Part shown: positions 8,205 to 17,392 of the stretch, piece after piece | Position numbering within the stretch: position 1 is the stretch's first letter | Layout: every line of letters starts with the position of its first letter | DNA from: Microbulbifer yueqingensis | GTDB taxonomy: Bacteria > Pseudomonadota > Gammaproteobacteria > Pseudomonadales > Cellvibrionaceae | DNA length: 64,000 nucleotides | Direction: 5' to 3' | Assembly (NCBI RefSeq): GCF_900100355.1 | Contig: NZ_FNFH01000002.1 | Location: 372,001 to 436,000 of the forward strand | The notes under the pieces: model-generated | What the model was told of the DNA's origin: nothing | The model's database searches: none | What the model saw: only the letters and a program-made list of their open reading frames with translations | Position numbers and translations under genes: made by a program

Positions 8205-11200
8205 TCAAGAGTCCTCTTCACTGGTCTCGCCCACCTCATCTGCACCGCCGCCTTCCTCTGCATCCCGGACCTCGGGGACACCTTTCCCTGAAGCCTGCTG
8301 CGAGGCCGGCTCGCCAGCGTCCCCGGCTTCAGCCAGTTCCGGTGCTGGAATTTCGGGTATCGGCACGATGGTGGGCAGGATCTCCCCGGCCTCCTCCGGG
8401 CGGGCATAGGTGGCAGGTACCAGCGTAGCCAGCCGGCCGATAGTCTTTTCGATCCAGTCGTTGTAGATACCCATGCCGAGCAGTTCCACGTTCTTTTCGT
8501 GGACCGAGATCGCCTTTTCCTCGAACGGGTAGATTTGTTCCTCGAGCGCCAGCTCGTATTCCTCCAGCTCCAGGGGCGAGAGGTTGGTGGGGCGCTCGGA
8601 CTCTTTCAGCGCCCTGCTGAAGTGGAGGTAGATTTCGCCCAGGTAGTAGGTCGCAGCGGCCGTAACGTCCGCAACCTGGTAATCGATCAGGTCGGAGTAA
8701 GCGGCGATAGCGGCCTTCATGCGAATGCGCTTCTGGTTAAGGTTCTGTTCGATGGGAGCCACCAGGCGCACCTGGGTAAAGGCATCGAAACTGGGCTCGG
8801 CCAGGACCAGCGCCGCGTTACCGGCCAGGTAGCGGGTGCGATCGTTGCGCTGGCTGCCACCCTGCGCCTCGATACGGACCATTTGCCGCAGTTCTTCCAT
8901 ATAGGCCGCCTGGTTGCCGGCGGCCTTCAACAGCTCCGCAATCTTCTGGCGCGTTTCCAGGGCCGGCTCCATTGGCGTCGGGAAGAGCTGCACGTACCGG
9001 CGCAGCACCTCCAGTGCCTTGTCGTCACGGTTGGCGGCACTGTAAAGGTCCGCAGCCTGGTTCAGCGCCTCGCGCCGGACGTCATCGTCTTCAGACTCGC
9101 GTTCGATACGCTCGAATTCCGCTGCCGCCAGCAGCAACTGGCCGCTCTCCTGGTAAACCACAGCAAGCTTCTTGGTGACATCCTTGATCAGCTTGTGCTG
9201 GGGGAAGTGCTGGCGGAAGCCTTTGAGTACCGCTGCCGCCTGGGTCCAGTCTTCCAACAGGATGAGTGCCGCGGCCGCATCGTATTCAGCAGTGGCCAGG
9301 ATAGTAGCGCCGGGAGCCACATTGCGAATCCTCAGGAAATGCTGGGCTGCGGTGGCGTGGTCCTCCTGCTTGCGTGCCAGGTCACCCTGCTGGTATATGG
9401 ACGCAGCGAGGTTATCCACGTAGCCAGCACGATCCTTGGAGTCGGCGGGCGTCAGTGCCAGGACCTGGCTATACGCCGCCTCCGCCTCCACGAAGGCTTC
9501 AGTCTCGAAGGAGGCATGGGCGACAGAGAGCCATGCGGATTGGCGAATCTCACGCTTGGCCTGCGGGAAGCGCTCAAGCAGCAACCGGCCCTGCTCGATG
9601 GTCTGCGCGTATTCGTCCAGGCTGTACAGGTCTTCCACGGCGCCGACCATTACCTGCGCCGCGTCCTTATGGCTGGGGAATGTCTCGGCAAATTTCAGTG
9701 ACGAGCGGATAATCTCCCGCTTGAATGCACCCCGCTCGGCCAGGGGGGCATTCTTCAGCTTGTTGCCGAGGTGCTCCCGGTAGGCATACACCGCCGCATA
9801 GCCCGCCTCACTTGATTTCTCGTGGGCGGGATACTCATACGCGGTGCGCTCATACTCCACACCGGCCTGGCGGAAGTCGCGATTCTCGAGCAACAGGCCC
9901 GCCAGCTGGAAGTTGATTTCCGGCGCCTTGGGCTGGTCGCTGAAGGATTTAAGGTAACTGCGGTACCAGTGAATGGCTTCGCGATAGTTCTCCGCCTTTT
10001 TGTCCTTGAGGCGCTTGTTCTGGTAGGCGGCATGGTAGTGGCCGGCCAGGTCTATGAGGTTGGTCTGCAGGAACTCGACCACCTCGCCGTACTCGCTGAT
10101 ATCGAATACTGTCCAGTACTCCGCCTCAAGCGCATAGGTATTGGCAAACGCCTTCTTTGATTCCAGTACCAGCCGTGGGAAGCCACCCTTCTGGTAGATC
10201 TCGATCACCCGGATAGAGAAGTCCGGCGCAACCCGGTGCAACGGGTTGCGCTCGACAAAGGTACCGTAGGCTTCAGCAGCATCCTGGTACCGACGCTTGT
10301 CCAGGTAGTATTCACCCAGGTGACTGTACACATGCGACTCATAGTCGCGCTCGCCCTTGCGCTCGAAATAGTCGACGATCGACTCCGCGCCGCCCAGATA
10401 CGAGAAACTCAGGCTGACAACACGGAAGGTATCCTCGACGTGCTTGCGCTCCACGTCATTGCTCTGCTGCTCGAAGTCGTAACCCTTGGATACCTTGTAA
10501 TCGAGCATGCCGACGAAGTCGTCCAGTCCCCGCTCGTACAGTTCCTGCTTGAAGAAGGCCCAGCCCCGCTTGTACAGGGCGATCTCATAAAAGCTGGAGG
10601 CCTCCCCCATCGCAATGACCCTGCCATAGGACTCTTCCGCATCCAGGTACTTCTTGCGGGTGAAGTAATATTCACCCAGGCGGAAATACGCCTCGTCGGC
10701 GTGGCGGGACTGCGGGTACTTGGCAACCATCTGGCGCAGGACATCGACGGCTTCATCGATCTGGCCGGTTTCCTCGTAGGCTCGCGACAACTGGTACATG
10801 ACCTGGTCATTGCGTTCATAGAGGGGGTACTTCTCCAGCAACTGCCGATACAGCCCGATCGCCTCAGAGGCATTGGCAGCCAGGGCCGCATCGGGATTAT
10901 CGCCGGGCATTGCGACCGCGCTGTCGTCGGCGGCGATATCCACACCGGCGCTGGCCCGCTCCTCGAAGGCACGGTCGGATTCGTCACCCCGGGAGGCAAT
11001 TCCGGATGCGGATACGGTCGGGGAGGCGGTCGCCGGCGCACTGCCAGCCGTCGGAGCGGCCAGGCTCGCGCCCTCACTGCGGGCTTCGGCGTCGATGGTT
11101 ACCACCCCGCCACCAGCGGTGCCGGAGGACGCGGCGACATCTTCACCAAGGGAGCGCGCCTCGGCCCGGTGGGCCTGCTTGATCTTGAGGTCGGCAATAC

Positions 11201-11486
11201 GCCGCATGGCTTCCGGCGTCAGGGCAGTTTCCGGAGTCTCCTGCAGGTATTTCTGGTAACTGGCAAGCGCCTTTTCCAGACTGCCGTCGATCCGCTCTTC
11301 CCTGATCTCAATATCGACATCCTGCAGACTGCCAATTGTCTGGCTGTCATTGGCGGCACACCCCGATAGCAGCGCGGCAAGCACTAGCGCGCCCGTACAG
11401 CTGCGGGGCCTGACGGCCCGGGCGAGCGGCTTCAAGGGAGAGGCAAATGGAACGGCGTGGAACATGCGAACCTGGAATTCCTTCAC
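8205..11486 (-). CDS. Very large TPR-repeat lipoprotein of the motor cluster
   Basis: 1093 residues from a GTG start that overlaps the preceding stop (GTGA) and follows GAGGAGG. A long N-region ends in a lipobox, ALLSGCAAN (Cys at about residue 43); ATG at 11465 is an alternative start. After a low-complexity Ala/Ser segment (about 110-200), many tandem TPR or Sel1-like helical pairs run to about residue 930, for example LLEKYPLYERNDQVMYQLSR and AKYPQSRHADEAYFRLGEYY. The C-terminus is acidic and Pro/Glu rich. The length is unusual for a TPR lipoprotein and suits a periplasm-spanning scaffold. It resembles the AglT/PglI class in domain logic; orthology cannot be shown here. Confidence 0.85.
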   Translation of the reverse strand: MKEFQVRMFHAVPFASPLKPLARAVRPRSCTGALVLAALLSGCAANDSQTIGSLQDVDIEIREERIDGSLEKALASYQKYLQETPETALTPEAMRRIADLKIKQAHRAEARSLGEDVAASSGTAGGGVVTIDAEARSEGASLAAPTAGSAPATASPTVSASGIASRGDESDRAFEERASAGVDIAADDSAVAMPGDNPDAALAANASEAIGLYRQLLEKYPLYERNDQVMYQLSRAYEETGQIDEAVDVLRQMVAKYPQSRHADEAYFRLGEYYFTRKKYLDAEESYGRVIAMGEASSFYEIALYKRGWAFFKQELYERGLDDFVGMLDYKVSKGYDFEQQSNDVERKHVEDTFRVVSLSFSYLGGAESIVDYFERKGERDYESHVYSHLGEYYLDKRRYQDAAEAYGTFVERNPLHRVAPDFSIRVIEIYQKGGFPRLVLESKKAFANTYALEAEYWTVFDISEYGEVVEFLQTNLIDLAGHYHAAYQNKRLKDKKAENYREAIHWYRSYLKSFSDQPKAPEINFQLAGLLLENRDFRQAGVEYERTAYEYPAHEKSSEAGYAAVYAYREHLGNKLKNAPLAERGAFKREIIRSSLKFAETFPSHKDAAQVMVGAVEDLYSLDEYAQTIEQGRLLLERFPQAKREIRQSAWLSVAHASFETEAFVEAEAAYSQVLALTPADSKDRAGYVDNLAASIYQQGDLARKQEDHATAAQHFLRIRNVAPGATILATAEYDAAAALILLEDWTQAAAVLKGFRQHFPQHKLIKDVTKKLAVVYQESGQLLLAAAEFERIERESEDDDVRREALNQAADLYSAANRDDKALEVLRRYVQLFPTPMEPALETRQKIAELLKAAGNQAAYMEELRQMVRIEAQGGSQRNDRTRYLAGNAALVLAEPSFDAFTQVRLVAPIEQNLNQKRIRMKAAIAAYSDLIDYQVADVTAAATYYLGEIYLHFSRALKESERPTNLSPLELEEYELALEEQIYPFEEKAISVHEKNVELLGMGIYNDWIEKTIGRLATLVPATYARPEEAGEILPTIVPIPEIPAPELAEAGDAGEPASQQASGKGVPEVRDAEEGGGADEVGETSEEDS

Positions 11487-13528
11487 TGCGCAGCCTCCTC
11501 ACCCGCTGCATCCGGCTCTAGCTCCGGAGGTGTATCCTGGGGCAGCGGCTCGCCATCGGCGGATGGCTCGGGCTTATCCTGTGTGGCCGGCTGTTCAGCC
11601 TGACGCGACTGGTATTCCTCGATCCTGCGTTGGTCAGCCCGCTGTTCCTGCAGCTCGTGGGCGCGGTCATAGCTGTCGGCAAGGGCAAAGCGGGCCTTGA
11701 TCTGGTAACTCTCAAGCCGGGCGCGACGCCCCTCCAGCTCGTTGATAGCCATCTGCTCCAGCATGGCCCCCTGGCGGGCCATCAAGCGCTCAATCCGCGG
11801 CTGCACCTGCTCTATACGGGCCCGCAGGGAACGGATGGTATCGTCGTAACCGACATAACTGTGGGTTGCGGCCTGCCGGCTGCGCACGTAGGAGTTGTAT
11901 ACCTGCTGAAGCTCCCCGATTTCGGTATTGAGTTCCTGCAGGTGCTTGTAGGCTTCGGTCAGGCGGGCATCGTACTCCGTCGCCAGCCGCCAGTGGAGTA
12001 TCCCCTCAAGTCTCTGTACCCGGGCTTTGGTCTCCTCACTCACCAACGATGGCTGCCGGTCCAGCAGCGCGCGGATACGCTGTACGCGAAGCAGGCTTTC
12101 CCGCTCTTGCGTTTTCGCCAGGTGTTCCGGGCGCCGCGTAACGAGCATCTGGTCGATTCGCTGGGCGAAGGTGTCACGCTGCTCGGTGCGCAGCTTGATA
12201 CGCGCATCCAGCGCGCGGAACTTCTCGTCGAGCCCCGGCAGTAACGGCTCATAGTAAGCTCGCCGCTCGGCAATGATGCTCTCGAAGGCGCGCAGACTCT
12301 TCAGCCATTCTGCATTGCGCTCGTGCAGGTCATTAAGATCGCGGTAGTTGCGCAGGAATTCCTGGTAGTCATTGCTGGCCATGAGATCCAGCAGGTAATG
12401 GGTCTCAGGGGCACCCGGGATACTGCGCAGGGTCACCACCCAGTTCTTGACCTGGTCCGCCTCCTTACGGCGCAGCGCCTCCAGGAACTTGCCCTCGCGA
12501 ATGCTCTCGATGGAAGCCGTCAGTGTATCCACCTCTTCCCCGAAGACATCGAGCGCGTGACCATAGTTGACGGCAGCAGTACTGTGCACATTCAGCTTGC
12601 CATAGGCGTAAGGGACGGCCAGTAGCGCTTCCTGCACAGCCTCATTTGTGTGCTTGCGTTTCTGCAGCATCTTCCAGGGAACCAGCGCCCGATCAAAGCG
12701 GCCGGCCCGCGCCTCTACCCAGCCGGCGCCCAGGAGCGCGCGGTTGGAAAAGGGTCCCTCCAGGTGGACACGGTCGAAATAGGGCCGTGCCAGCTCCAGT
12801 TCCCCGGCCTCCATCAGCCTGGACCCGAGCATCAGGTTGGTCTTGTCGTACAGGGCCTGCTTGGCGCTGTCGGAACTGCTGCGCTTGCCCAACGCCGTCA
12901 GCTCGGCAATCCCCTCGGCCTGCTCCCCGGCCTTCAGCAGGGCGATTCCCAGGTTGTACTCGACAAAGCCATCAAGCTCCTCTTCTCCCTGCAGGTCCTC
13001 CAGTAATTCGACCGCCTCGGAGAATCGGCCCAGCTCCATGTAAACCCGGGCGCGCAGGAACTGCTCCCTGGCCCGCACCCGCTCGGGGACGCGCCCCTCG
13101 ATCATTTCCAGCGCGTGGAGAGCGTTGCGGGGCTGCTGCTTGTGATAGTGGATACGGGCAAGGCGATACGCAGCCTCGTTACGGACCGGTCGCGGCACGT
13201 CACCTTTCAGCACGGCCTCAATAGCGCGCCCCGCTTCACGGTGCATGCGATAGGAGAGCTCGAGATCGCCCACCGAGAATTCAGCCTCCCCGTAATGGGC
13301 AGTGAATGGGTCCAGTTCAGGCTGGTCCAAGCGACGATATTGCGCCAGTTCGGTGTCCAGGCTGACGATCGCATCGAAGTGTTCGCCCTGGTAGGCCTCG
13401 TACATGGCCGCACCGAAGAACAGGTCCTTCAGGTCATCCTGGGAGCGGTCGATCGCAATCGCGGCAGGGATGCTCGCCAGCGAGGCCAGGGCCGCGCCGA
13501 TTACAGTCGGTGCCAGACGGGGAAACAT
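11483..13528 (-). CDS. Exported TPR and coiled-coil protein of the motor cluster
   Basis: 681 residues. The signal peptide is MFPRLAPTVIGAALASLASI followed by PAAIA. Residues about 30-330 carry TPR-like helical repeats (RNEAAYRLARIHYHKQQPRN; GFVEYNLGIALLKAGEQAEG; NRALLGAGWVEARAGRFDRA). Residues about 400-640 are long coiled coils rich in Arg/Glu/Gln (KTQERESLLRVQRIRALLDR). The tail is Pro/Glu rich. It starts two bases after the upstream gene stops and its stop overlaps the next start. Most likely a periplasmic structural part of the TolQR/AgmX apparatus. No enzyme motif was found. Confidence 0.83.
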   Translation of the reverse strand: MFPRLAPTVIGAALASLASIPAAIAIDRSQDDLKDLFFGAAMYEAYQGEHFDAIVSLDTELAQYRRLDQPELDPFTAHYGEAEFSVGDLELSYRMHREAGRAIEAVLKGDVPRPVRNEAAYRLARIHYHKQQPRNALHALEMIEGRVPERVRAREQFLRARVYMELGRFSEAVELLEDLQGEEELDGFVEYNLGIALLKAGEQAEGIAELTALGKRSSSDSAKQALYDKTNLMLGSRLMEAGELELARPYFDRVHLEGPFSNRALLGAGWVEARAGRFDRALVPWKMLQKRKHTNEAVQEALLAVPYAYGKLNVHSTAAVNYGHALDVFGEEVDTLTASIESIREGKFLEALRRKEADQVKNWVVTLRSIPGAPETHYLLDLMASNDYQEFLRNYRDLNDLHERNAEWLKSLRAFESIIAERRAYYEPLLPGLDEKFRALDARIKLRTEQRDTFAQRIDQMLVTRRPEHLAKTQERESLLRVQRIRALLDRQPSLVSEETKARVQRLEGILHWRLATEYDARLTEAYKHLQELNTEIGELQQVYNSYVRSRQAATHSYVGYDDTIRSLRARIEQVQPRIERLMARQGAMLEQMAINELEGRRARLESYQIKARFALADSYDRAHELQEQRADQRRIEEYQSRQAEQPATQDKPEPSADGEPLPQDTPPELEPDAAGEEAAQ

Positions 13529-13530
13529 GA

Positions 13531-14040
13531 CTACCAGTCCTTGAAGTTGATCGCGGACTTGGCACCGGCTATCTGTATCTCGACGAATTTGGGCCCGACC
13601 TTTTTCTCCACTGCATAGCTCGCCTGGCCGCTCACTTCACGGCCGGAATCTGTCTTGCCCATATAGCGGACCTGCAGGGGATGGCTGCCGGACTGGACAT
13701 TGGCAACATGGATTTTCTGCACACCGCCCTTCTGCAGGGCCTCAATTTCGCGGTAGGTATAGAGGTGGTGGGCCACTACTTCACCGTCGAGAGTGAGCTC
13801 GACGGACTCCAGGCTGAAACCCTCCGGCTCGGTGATGGAAACGAAGAAGGAAGCCTGGGTATTGGAGGGGAACAACAGCTTTTCTTCGAGCTGGGACAGC
13901 TCGGCGGTAAGGTTGATGACATCCTTTTTGACATCTTGGATCTGCTCATCAAGACCGCGGATATCGCCACGACTTACGTCCTGGGCATAGCCCACGGACG
14001 CCAGCAGCATCAATGCCGTTAAAATTAGAATTCTGCTCAT
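13531..14040 (-). CDS. Exported coiled-coil protein, first gene of the motor operon
   Basis: 169 residues from ATG 14040, preceded by GAGGTAGGTAAC. The signal peptide is MSRILILTALMLLASVGYAQ. A short coiled coil follows (about residues 28-60, IQDVKKDVINLTAELSQLEE), then a beta-rich domain (about 65-150) with 'VELTLDGEVVAHHLYTYREI' and a C-terminal basic strand. I do not recognise a named family. Because it heads a run of coupled genes it is likely co-expressed with all TPR and TolQR-like genes downstream. Confidence 0.75.
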   Translation of the reverse strand: MSRILILTALMLLASVGYAQDVSRGDIRGLDEQIQDVKKDVINLTAELSQLEEKLLFPSNTQASFFVSITEPEGFSLESVELTLDGEVVAHHLYTYREIEALQKGGVQKIHVANVQSGSHPLQVRYMGKTDSGREVSGQASYAVEKKVGPKFVEIQIAGAKSAINFKDW

Positions 14041-14144
14041 GTTACCTACCTCTGACCCTACCGCTGACAACGAGCGCCGGTGATGTCACGACCGCCCAGT
14101 GGCCGTCTGGAGCCCCCAAATTCAGGGGGCGACTGGTCAACGGG

Positions 14145-14171
14145 ATTGTATTGCAATCAGGGGATGGTCAA
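14145..14171 (-). promoter_or_regulatory. Possible promoter of the TPR/TolQR-like operon
   Basis: Read on the minus strand, TTGACC (14171-14166) is followed after 15 bases by TACAAT (14150-14145). The spacer is shorter than ideal, so this is only a candidate. The rest of the gap between the operon start and the tRNA terminator (14041-14472) holds no gene I can support. Confidence 0.3.
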
Positions 14172-14472
14172 ATGTGAGGCAGGTCAAATCTCGGTTATCC
14201 CGGCCCTGCAGGCACCTGCAGCCGCGCAGTGCCTCACATTTTTACGTATGCAGCGGAAGCATGAGCGGTGTGATCCGGAATATGGTCGCGGGCAGCCCTT
14301 GAATCAGGGGAGTGAAGAAAAGCAATCGCAGTGAGGAAATATCGAGACCGGCGGCTACACAAGCGTGGGGCCCCTACGTGGACCGGGAATTAACGCACAA
14401 CCCGACCGACCGGGCGGCAAAAGCAAAGCATCCCTCGCGCGATCCAGTGCACCCCCGCATACCAACAGAAAC

Positions 14473-14498
14473 AAAAAAGCCCCGCAGTGCGGGGCTTT
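14473..14498 (-). terminator. Intrinsic terminator after tRNA-Leu
   Basis: Minus-strand AAAGCCCCGC / GCGGGGCTTT stem with a tight loop followed by a run of six T residues. It lies 34 bases past the tRNA 3' end and separates the secG-tRNA unit from the TPR/TolQR-like operon. Confidence 0.9.
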
Positions 14499-14531
14499 CC
14501 GGGTTGCTTCAGACTTCTGAAGACTTTGATG

Positions 14532-14617
14532 TGGTGCCCAGGGCGGGACTTGAACCCGCACGCGCATAGCGCACTACCCCCTCAAGATAGCGTGTCTACC
14601 AATTCCACCACCTGGGC
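14532..14617 (-). tRNA. tRNA-Leu (anticodon GAG)
   Basis: 86 bases with an encoded CCA end. The acceptor arms GCCCAGG / CCTGGGC pair, the T-arm is GCGGG-TTCAAGT-CCCGC, and the anticodon stem CTATC/GGTAG encloses TTGAGGG. There is a long variable arm, as expected for class II tRNA. It lies directly downstream of secG, the conserved position of tRNA-Leu in many gammaproteobacteria. Confidence 0.96.
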
Positions 14618-14636
14618 TTAAACTTGCTGTCTGCTA

Positions 14637-15050
14637 TTACTGAGGTGACTCCTCGTCGGCCCCTTCCTCAGGGATCTCGTCGACAGTAGGCACCTCGGTG
14701 GCCGGCGCTGCTTCCAATGCCGGGACGTCGCTGTCGGCCTCCGGTGCTTCCACGCCCGGGGCAGGCTGCTCTACTGCTGCAGGCACCTGCGGCAGGTCGG
14801 CATCGACATTTGCCTCGGACGCCTGCTTGGCCAGAAGCGCGAGACCAAAGCTGGTCACGAAAAATACGGTTGCCATAATCGCAGTCAGGCGAGAAAAGAA
14901 ATTCCCGCTGCCCTGGCTGCCAAACACGGTCTGGGATGCACCAGCGCCGAATGAGGCACCGGCCTCAGCACCCTTACCCTGCTGAAGCAGGATCAGGCCG
15001 ATGATACTCAGCGCAGTCAGGACGTGAAATATTAAAACCAACTTTTCCAT
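14637..15050 (-). CDS. secG: Preprotein translocase subunit SecG
   Basis: 137 residues starting MEKLVLIFHVLTALSIIG; in-frame starts further upstream would add residues not seen in the family. The hallmark LLQQGKGAEAGASFGAGAS loop lies between two membrane helices, followed by FGSQGSGNFFSRLTA and the second helix. SecG stimulates SecYEG-dependent export in the inner membrane. The C-terminal tail after residue 80 is long, acidic and Pro/Ala rich, which is common in Pseudomonas-type SecG. The gene lies between tpiA and tRNA-Leu in the classical order. Confidence 0.95.
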   Translation of the reverse strand: MEKLVLIFHVLTALSIIGLILLQQGKGAEAGASFGAGASQTVFGSQGSGNFFSRLTAIMATVFFVTSFGLALLAKQASEANVDADLPQVPAAVEQPAPGVEAPEADSDVPALEAAPATEVPTVDEIPEEGADEESPQ

Positions 15051-15127
15051 TTTCAGGAAACCCATCGTTCGGGCGCCGGGGCCCAATTATTCAACATTCC
15101 GAGAATCGCCGCCAGTCGGCAGACCAG

Positions 15128-15871
15128 CTATTTTTCCGCCGCACGGCAAATTCCGGCAAATTCTTTCGCATCGAGAGAGGCACCGCCGACCAGCGCTCCG
15201 TCGATATCTGCCTGGGCGAACAGCGCCCCGGCGTTAGCACCCTTTACACTGCCACCATACAGCAGCGGGGTCTCCGCACCGGCCTCACCCAGCTTTTCGC
15301 GAATGAACCGATGCACTTCCTGCGCCTGTTCCGGCGTTGCAGTCTTGCCGGTACCTATGGCCCAGACAGGCTCATAAGCCACCACCGCGCCGTGCCAGGC
15401 ATCGTTGCCGGCGAAATCAGTAACTGCCTCCAGCTGCGCCCGGACCACCTCCAGGGTGTGCCCGCCTTCGCGCTCCTCCAGGGTCTCCCCCACACAGAGG
15501 ATTGGCACCAGGCCAGCACGCTTTACAGCGGAGAACTTCTCGGCCACCAGCTCGCTGGACTCCCCATAACGGCTTCGACGCTCAGAGTGCCCTACGATCA
15601 CATACTGCACACCGAAGTCCGCCAGCATACCGGTGGAGACTTCGCCGGTATAGGCACCGGATTCCTCCTGGCTGGCATTCTGGGCACCCACACTGAGGCG
15701 CTCCGAAGCAACACTGGCTACACAGTCCGCCACCAGCGACAGGTACGGAAAGGGTGGGCAGATCGCCACATCCACTTCGACACCAGCCAGGTCAAACGCG
15801 CCGAAAAACTCTTCGACAAACGCCCTGCTGCCGTTCATTTTCCAGTTGGCTGCTACCAGCGGTTTAGGCAT
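15128..15871 (-). CDS. tpiA: Triosephosphate isomerase
   Basis: 247 residues; start at ATG 15871 with GAAGGAG upstream. It interconverts dihydroxyacetone phosphate and glyceraldehyde 3-phosphate in the cytoplasm. Visible signatures are AANWKMNG (substrate Lys), VGHSERR (catalytic His), YEPVWAIGTGKTATP (catalytic Glu) and LLYGGSVKGAN (phosphate loop). Length is normal. It sits between glmM and secG as in Pseudomonas-type gene order. Confidence 0.97.
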   Translation of the reverse strand: MPKPLVAANWKMNGSRAFVEEFFGAFDLAGVEVDVAICPPFPYLSLVADCVASVASERLSVGAQNASQEESGAYTGEVSTGMLADFGVQYVIVGHSERRSRYGESSELVAEKFSAVKRAGLVPILCVGETLEEREGGHTLEVVRAQLEAVTDFAGNDAWHGAVVAYEPVWAIGTGKTATPEQAQEVHRFIREKLGEAGAETPLLYGGSVKGANAGALFAQADIDGALVGGASLDAKEFAGICRAAEK

Positions 15872-15976
15872 GTGTGCTCCTTCAAGGGGCGCAAATCTTA
15901 GCGATATTGCCGCCAACATACAACCATAAGATGACGGCGATTTCAGGGTGGCCGCCGGTGTCGGCGGCCTCGTGGC

Positions 15977-17329
15977 TCAACTGTTGCCGACCCGCTCGAC
16001 CACGGCAGCGATCCGGGCCGCCAGCTCCTCGACCTGGGCGCGCTTCTCACCCTCCACCATAACCCGGATCAGGGGCTCCGTGCCCGAGGGCCGCAGCAGC
16101 ACCCTGCCGCGGTTGGCGAGTTCGCTCTCGGCAGCACTTACGGCAGCCTTCACTTCGTCATTTTCCAGCACGCCCTCGCGATGGGCCAGCCTCACATTGA
16201 CCATATGCTGGGGCAGCATCTTCATGCGCCCCTTCAGCTGGTCGAGAGACTCGCCGAAATCGCTGACGGCACGCAGGGCCTGCAGCGCGGATATCACGCC
16301 ATCTCCGGTGGTAGTGGAGTCTGCGCAGATGATGTGGCCTGAGGACTCACCACCCAGTTTCCAGCCATTGGCCTGCATCTTCTCCAGCACATAGCGGTCC
16401 CCGACCTTGGCGCGCTCGAAGGGGATCTCGCGCTCCCGCAGGGCCAGCTCGAAACCATAGTTGCTCATCAGGGTACCCACTACACCGCTGCAGCCGCCGA
16501 GGAACTGCTGGCGGTGCATGGCGATGATAAACAGCAGCTGGTCACCATCCACCAGCTTCCCGTTGCGGTCGGCAAACAGGACGCGGTCGCCATCGCCGTC
16601 GAAAGCGATGCCCAGATCGGCACCCTCGTCGCACACGGCCTTCTGCATCTGCCGGGGCTTGGTGGAGCCACAGTCGAGATTGATATTCTGGCCATTCGGG
16701 CTCACGCCGAGGGTCACCACCTCGGCCCCCAGCTCCCGGAACACTTTCGGGGCAATGTGGTAAGTGGCACCGTTGGCGCAATCCAGGACTATTTTCATGC
16801 CCTCCAGGGAGAAACCCCAGGGGGTCGAGGCCTTGCAGAACTCGATATACCGCGCAGCGGCGTCCTCAATGCGCCATGCCTTGCCCAGGTCAGGTGAGGT
16901 GGTCATCGGCAGGTCCATGGCGGCCTCGATGTCCAGCTCCACCTGGTCCGGCAGCTTGCTCCCGTCGGCGTTGAAAAACTTGATGCCGTTGTCCTGGTAA
17001 GGGTTGTGAGAGGCGCTGATAACAATGCCCGCCCGTGCGTGGAAGGTGCGGGTGAGATAGGCAATGGCTGGCGTAGGCATTGGCCCGAGCAGGCCCACGT
17101 CCACGCCGGCATTGATCAGCCCCGCTTCAAGGGCCGCCTCAAACATGTAGCCGGAAACACGGGTGTCCTTGCCGATCAGGATACTGCGATGGCCACTGCG
17201 CTTGCTGCCAGACAGGTCGCCCAGCACCTTGCCCGCCGCGTAGCCCAGCCTGAGCATGAAATCCGGGGTAATGACCCCCTCTCCTACACGTCCGCGAATT
17301 CCGTCGGTGCCAAAATATTTTCTGCTCAT
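15977..17329 (-). CDS. glmM: Phosphoglucosamine mutase
   Basis: 450 residues starting [13 protein letters not shown], the canonical N-terminus; eight further in-frame codons upstream are probably untranslated. It converts glucosamine-6-phosphate to glucosamine-1-phosphate for peptidoglycan and LPS precursors. The catalytic phosphoserine loop [16 protein letters not shown], the metal loop FDGDGDRVL, the sugar-binding GGESSGH and the phosphate-binding [12 protein letters not shown] are all present. It follows folP on the same strand. Confidence 0.97.
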   Translation of the reverse strand: MSRKYFGTDGIRGRVGEGVITPDFMLRLGYAAGKVLGDLSGSKRSGHRSILIGKDTRVSGYMFEAALEAGLINAGVDVGLLGPMPTPAIAYLTRTFHARAGIVISASHNPYQDNGIKFFNADGSKLPDQVELDIEAAMDLPMTTSPDLGKAWRIEDAAARYIEFCKASTPWGFSLEGMKIVLDCANGATYHIAPKVFRELGAEVVTLGVSPNGQNINLDCGSTKPRQMQKAVCDEGADLGIAFDGDGDRVLFADRNGKLVDGDQLLFIIAMHRQQFLGGCSGVVGTLMSNYGFELALREREIPFERAKVGDRYVLEKMQANGWKLGGESSGHIICADSTTTGDGVISALQALRAVSDFGESLDQLKGRMKMLPQHMVNVRLAHREGVLENDEVKAAVSAAESELANRGRVLLRPSGTEPLIRVMVEGEKRAQVEELAARIAAVVERVGNS

Positions 17330-17392
17330 GGCAATACTTCTCTTTTTCTTCAACTAACCGTTCGTTCTTCTCAAGCTGACTGCCCGGAGCTC

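Noticed and set aside
14532-14617. tRNA-Leu as an attachment site of an integrated element
   Set aside because: No integrase gene and no second copy of the tRNA 3' end inside the window; kept only as a synteny observation.
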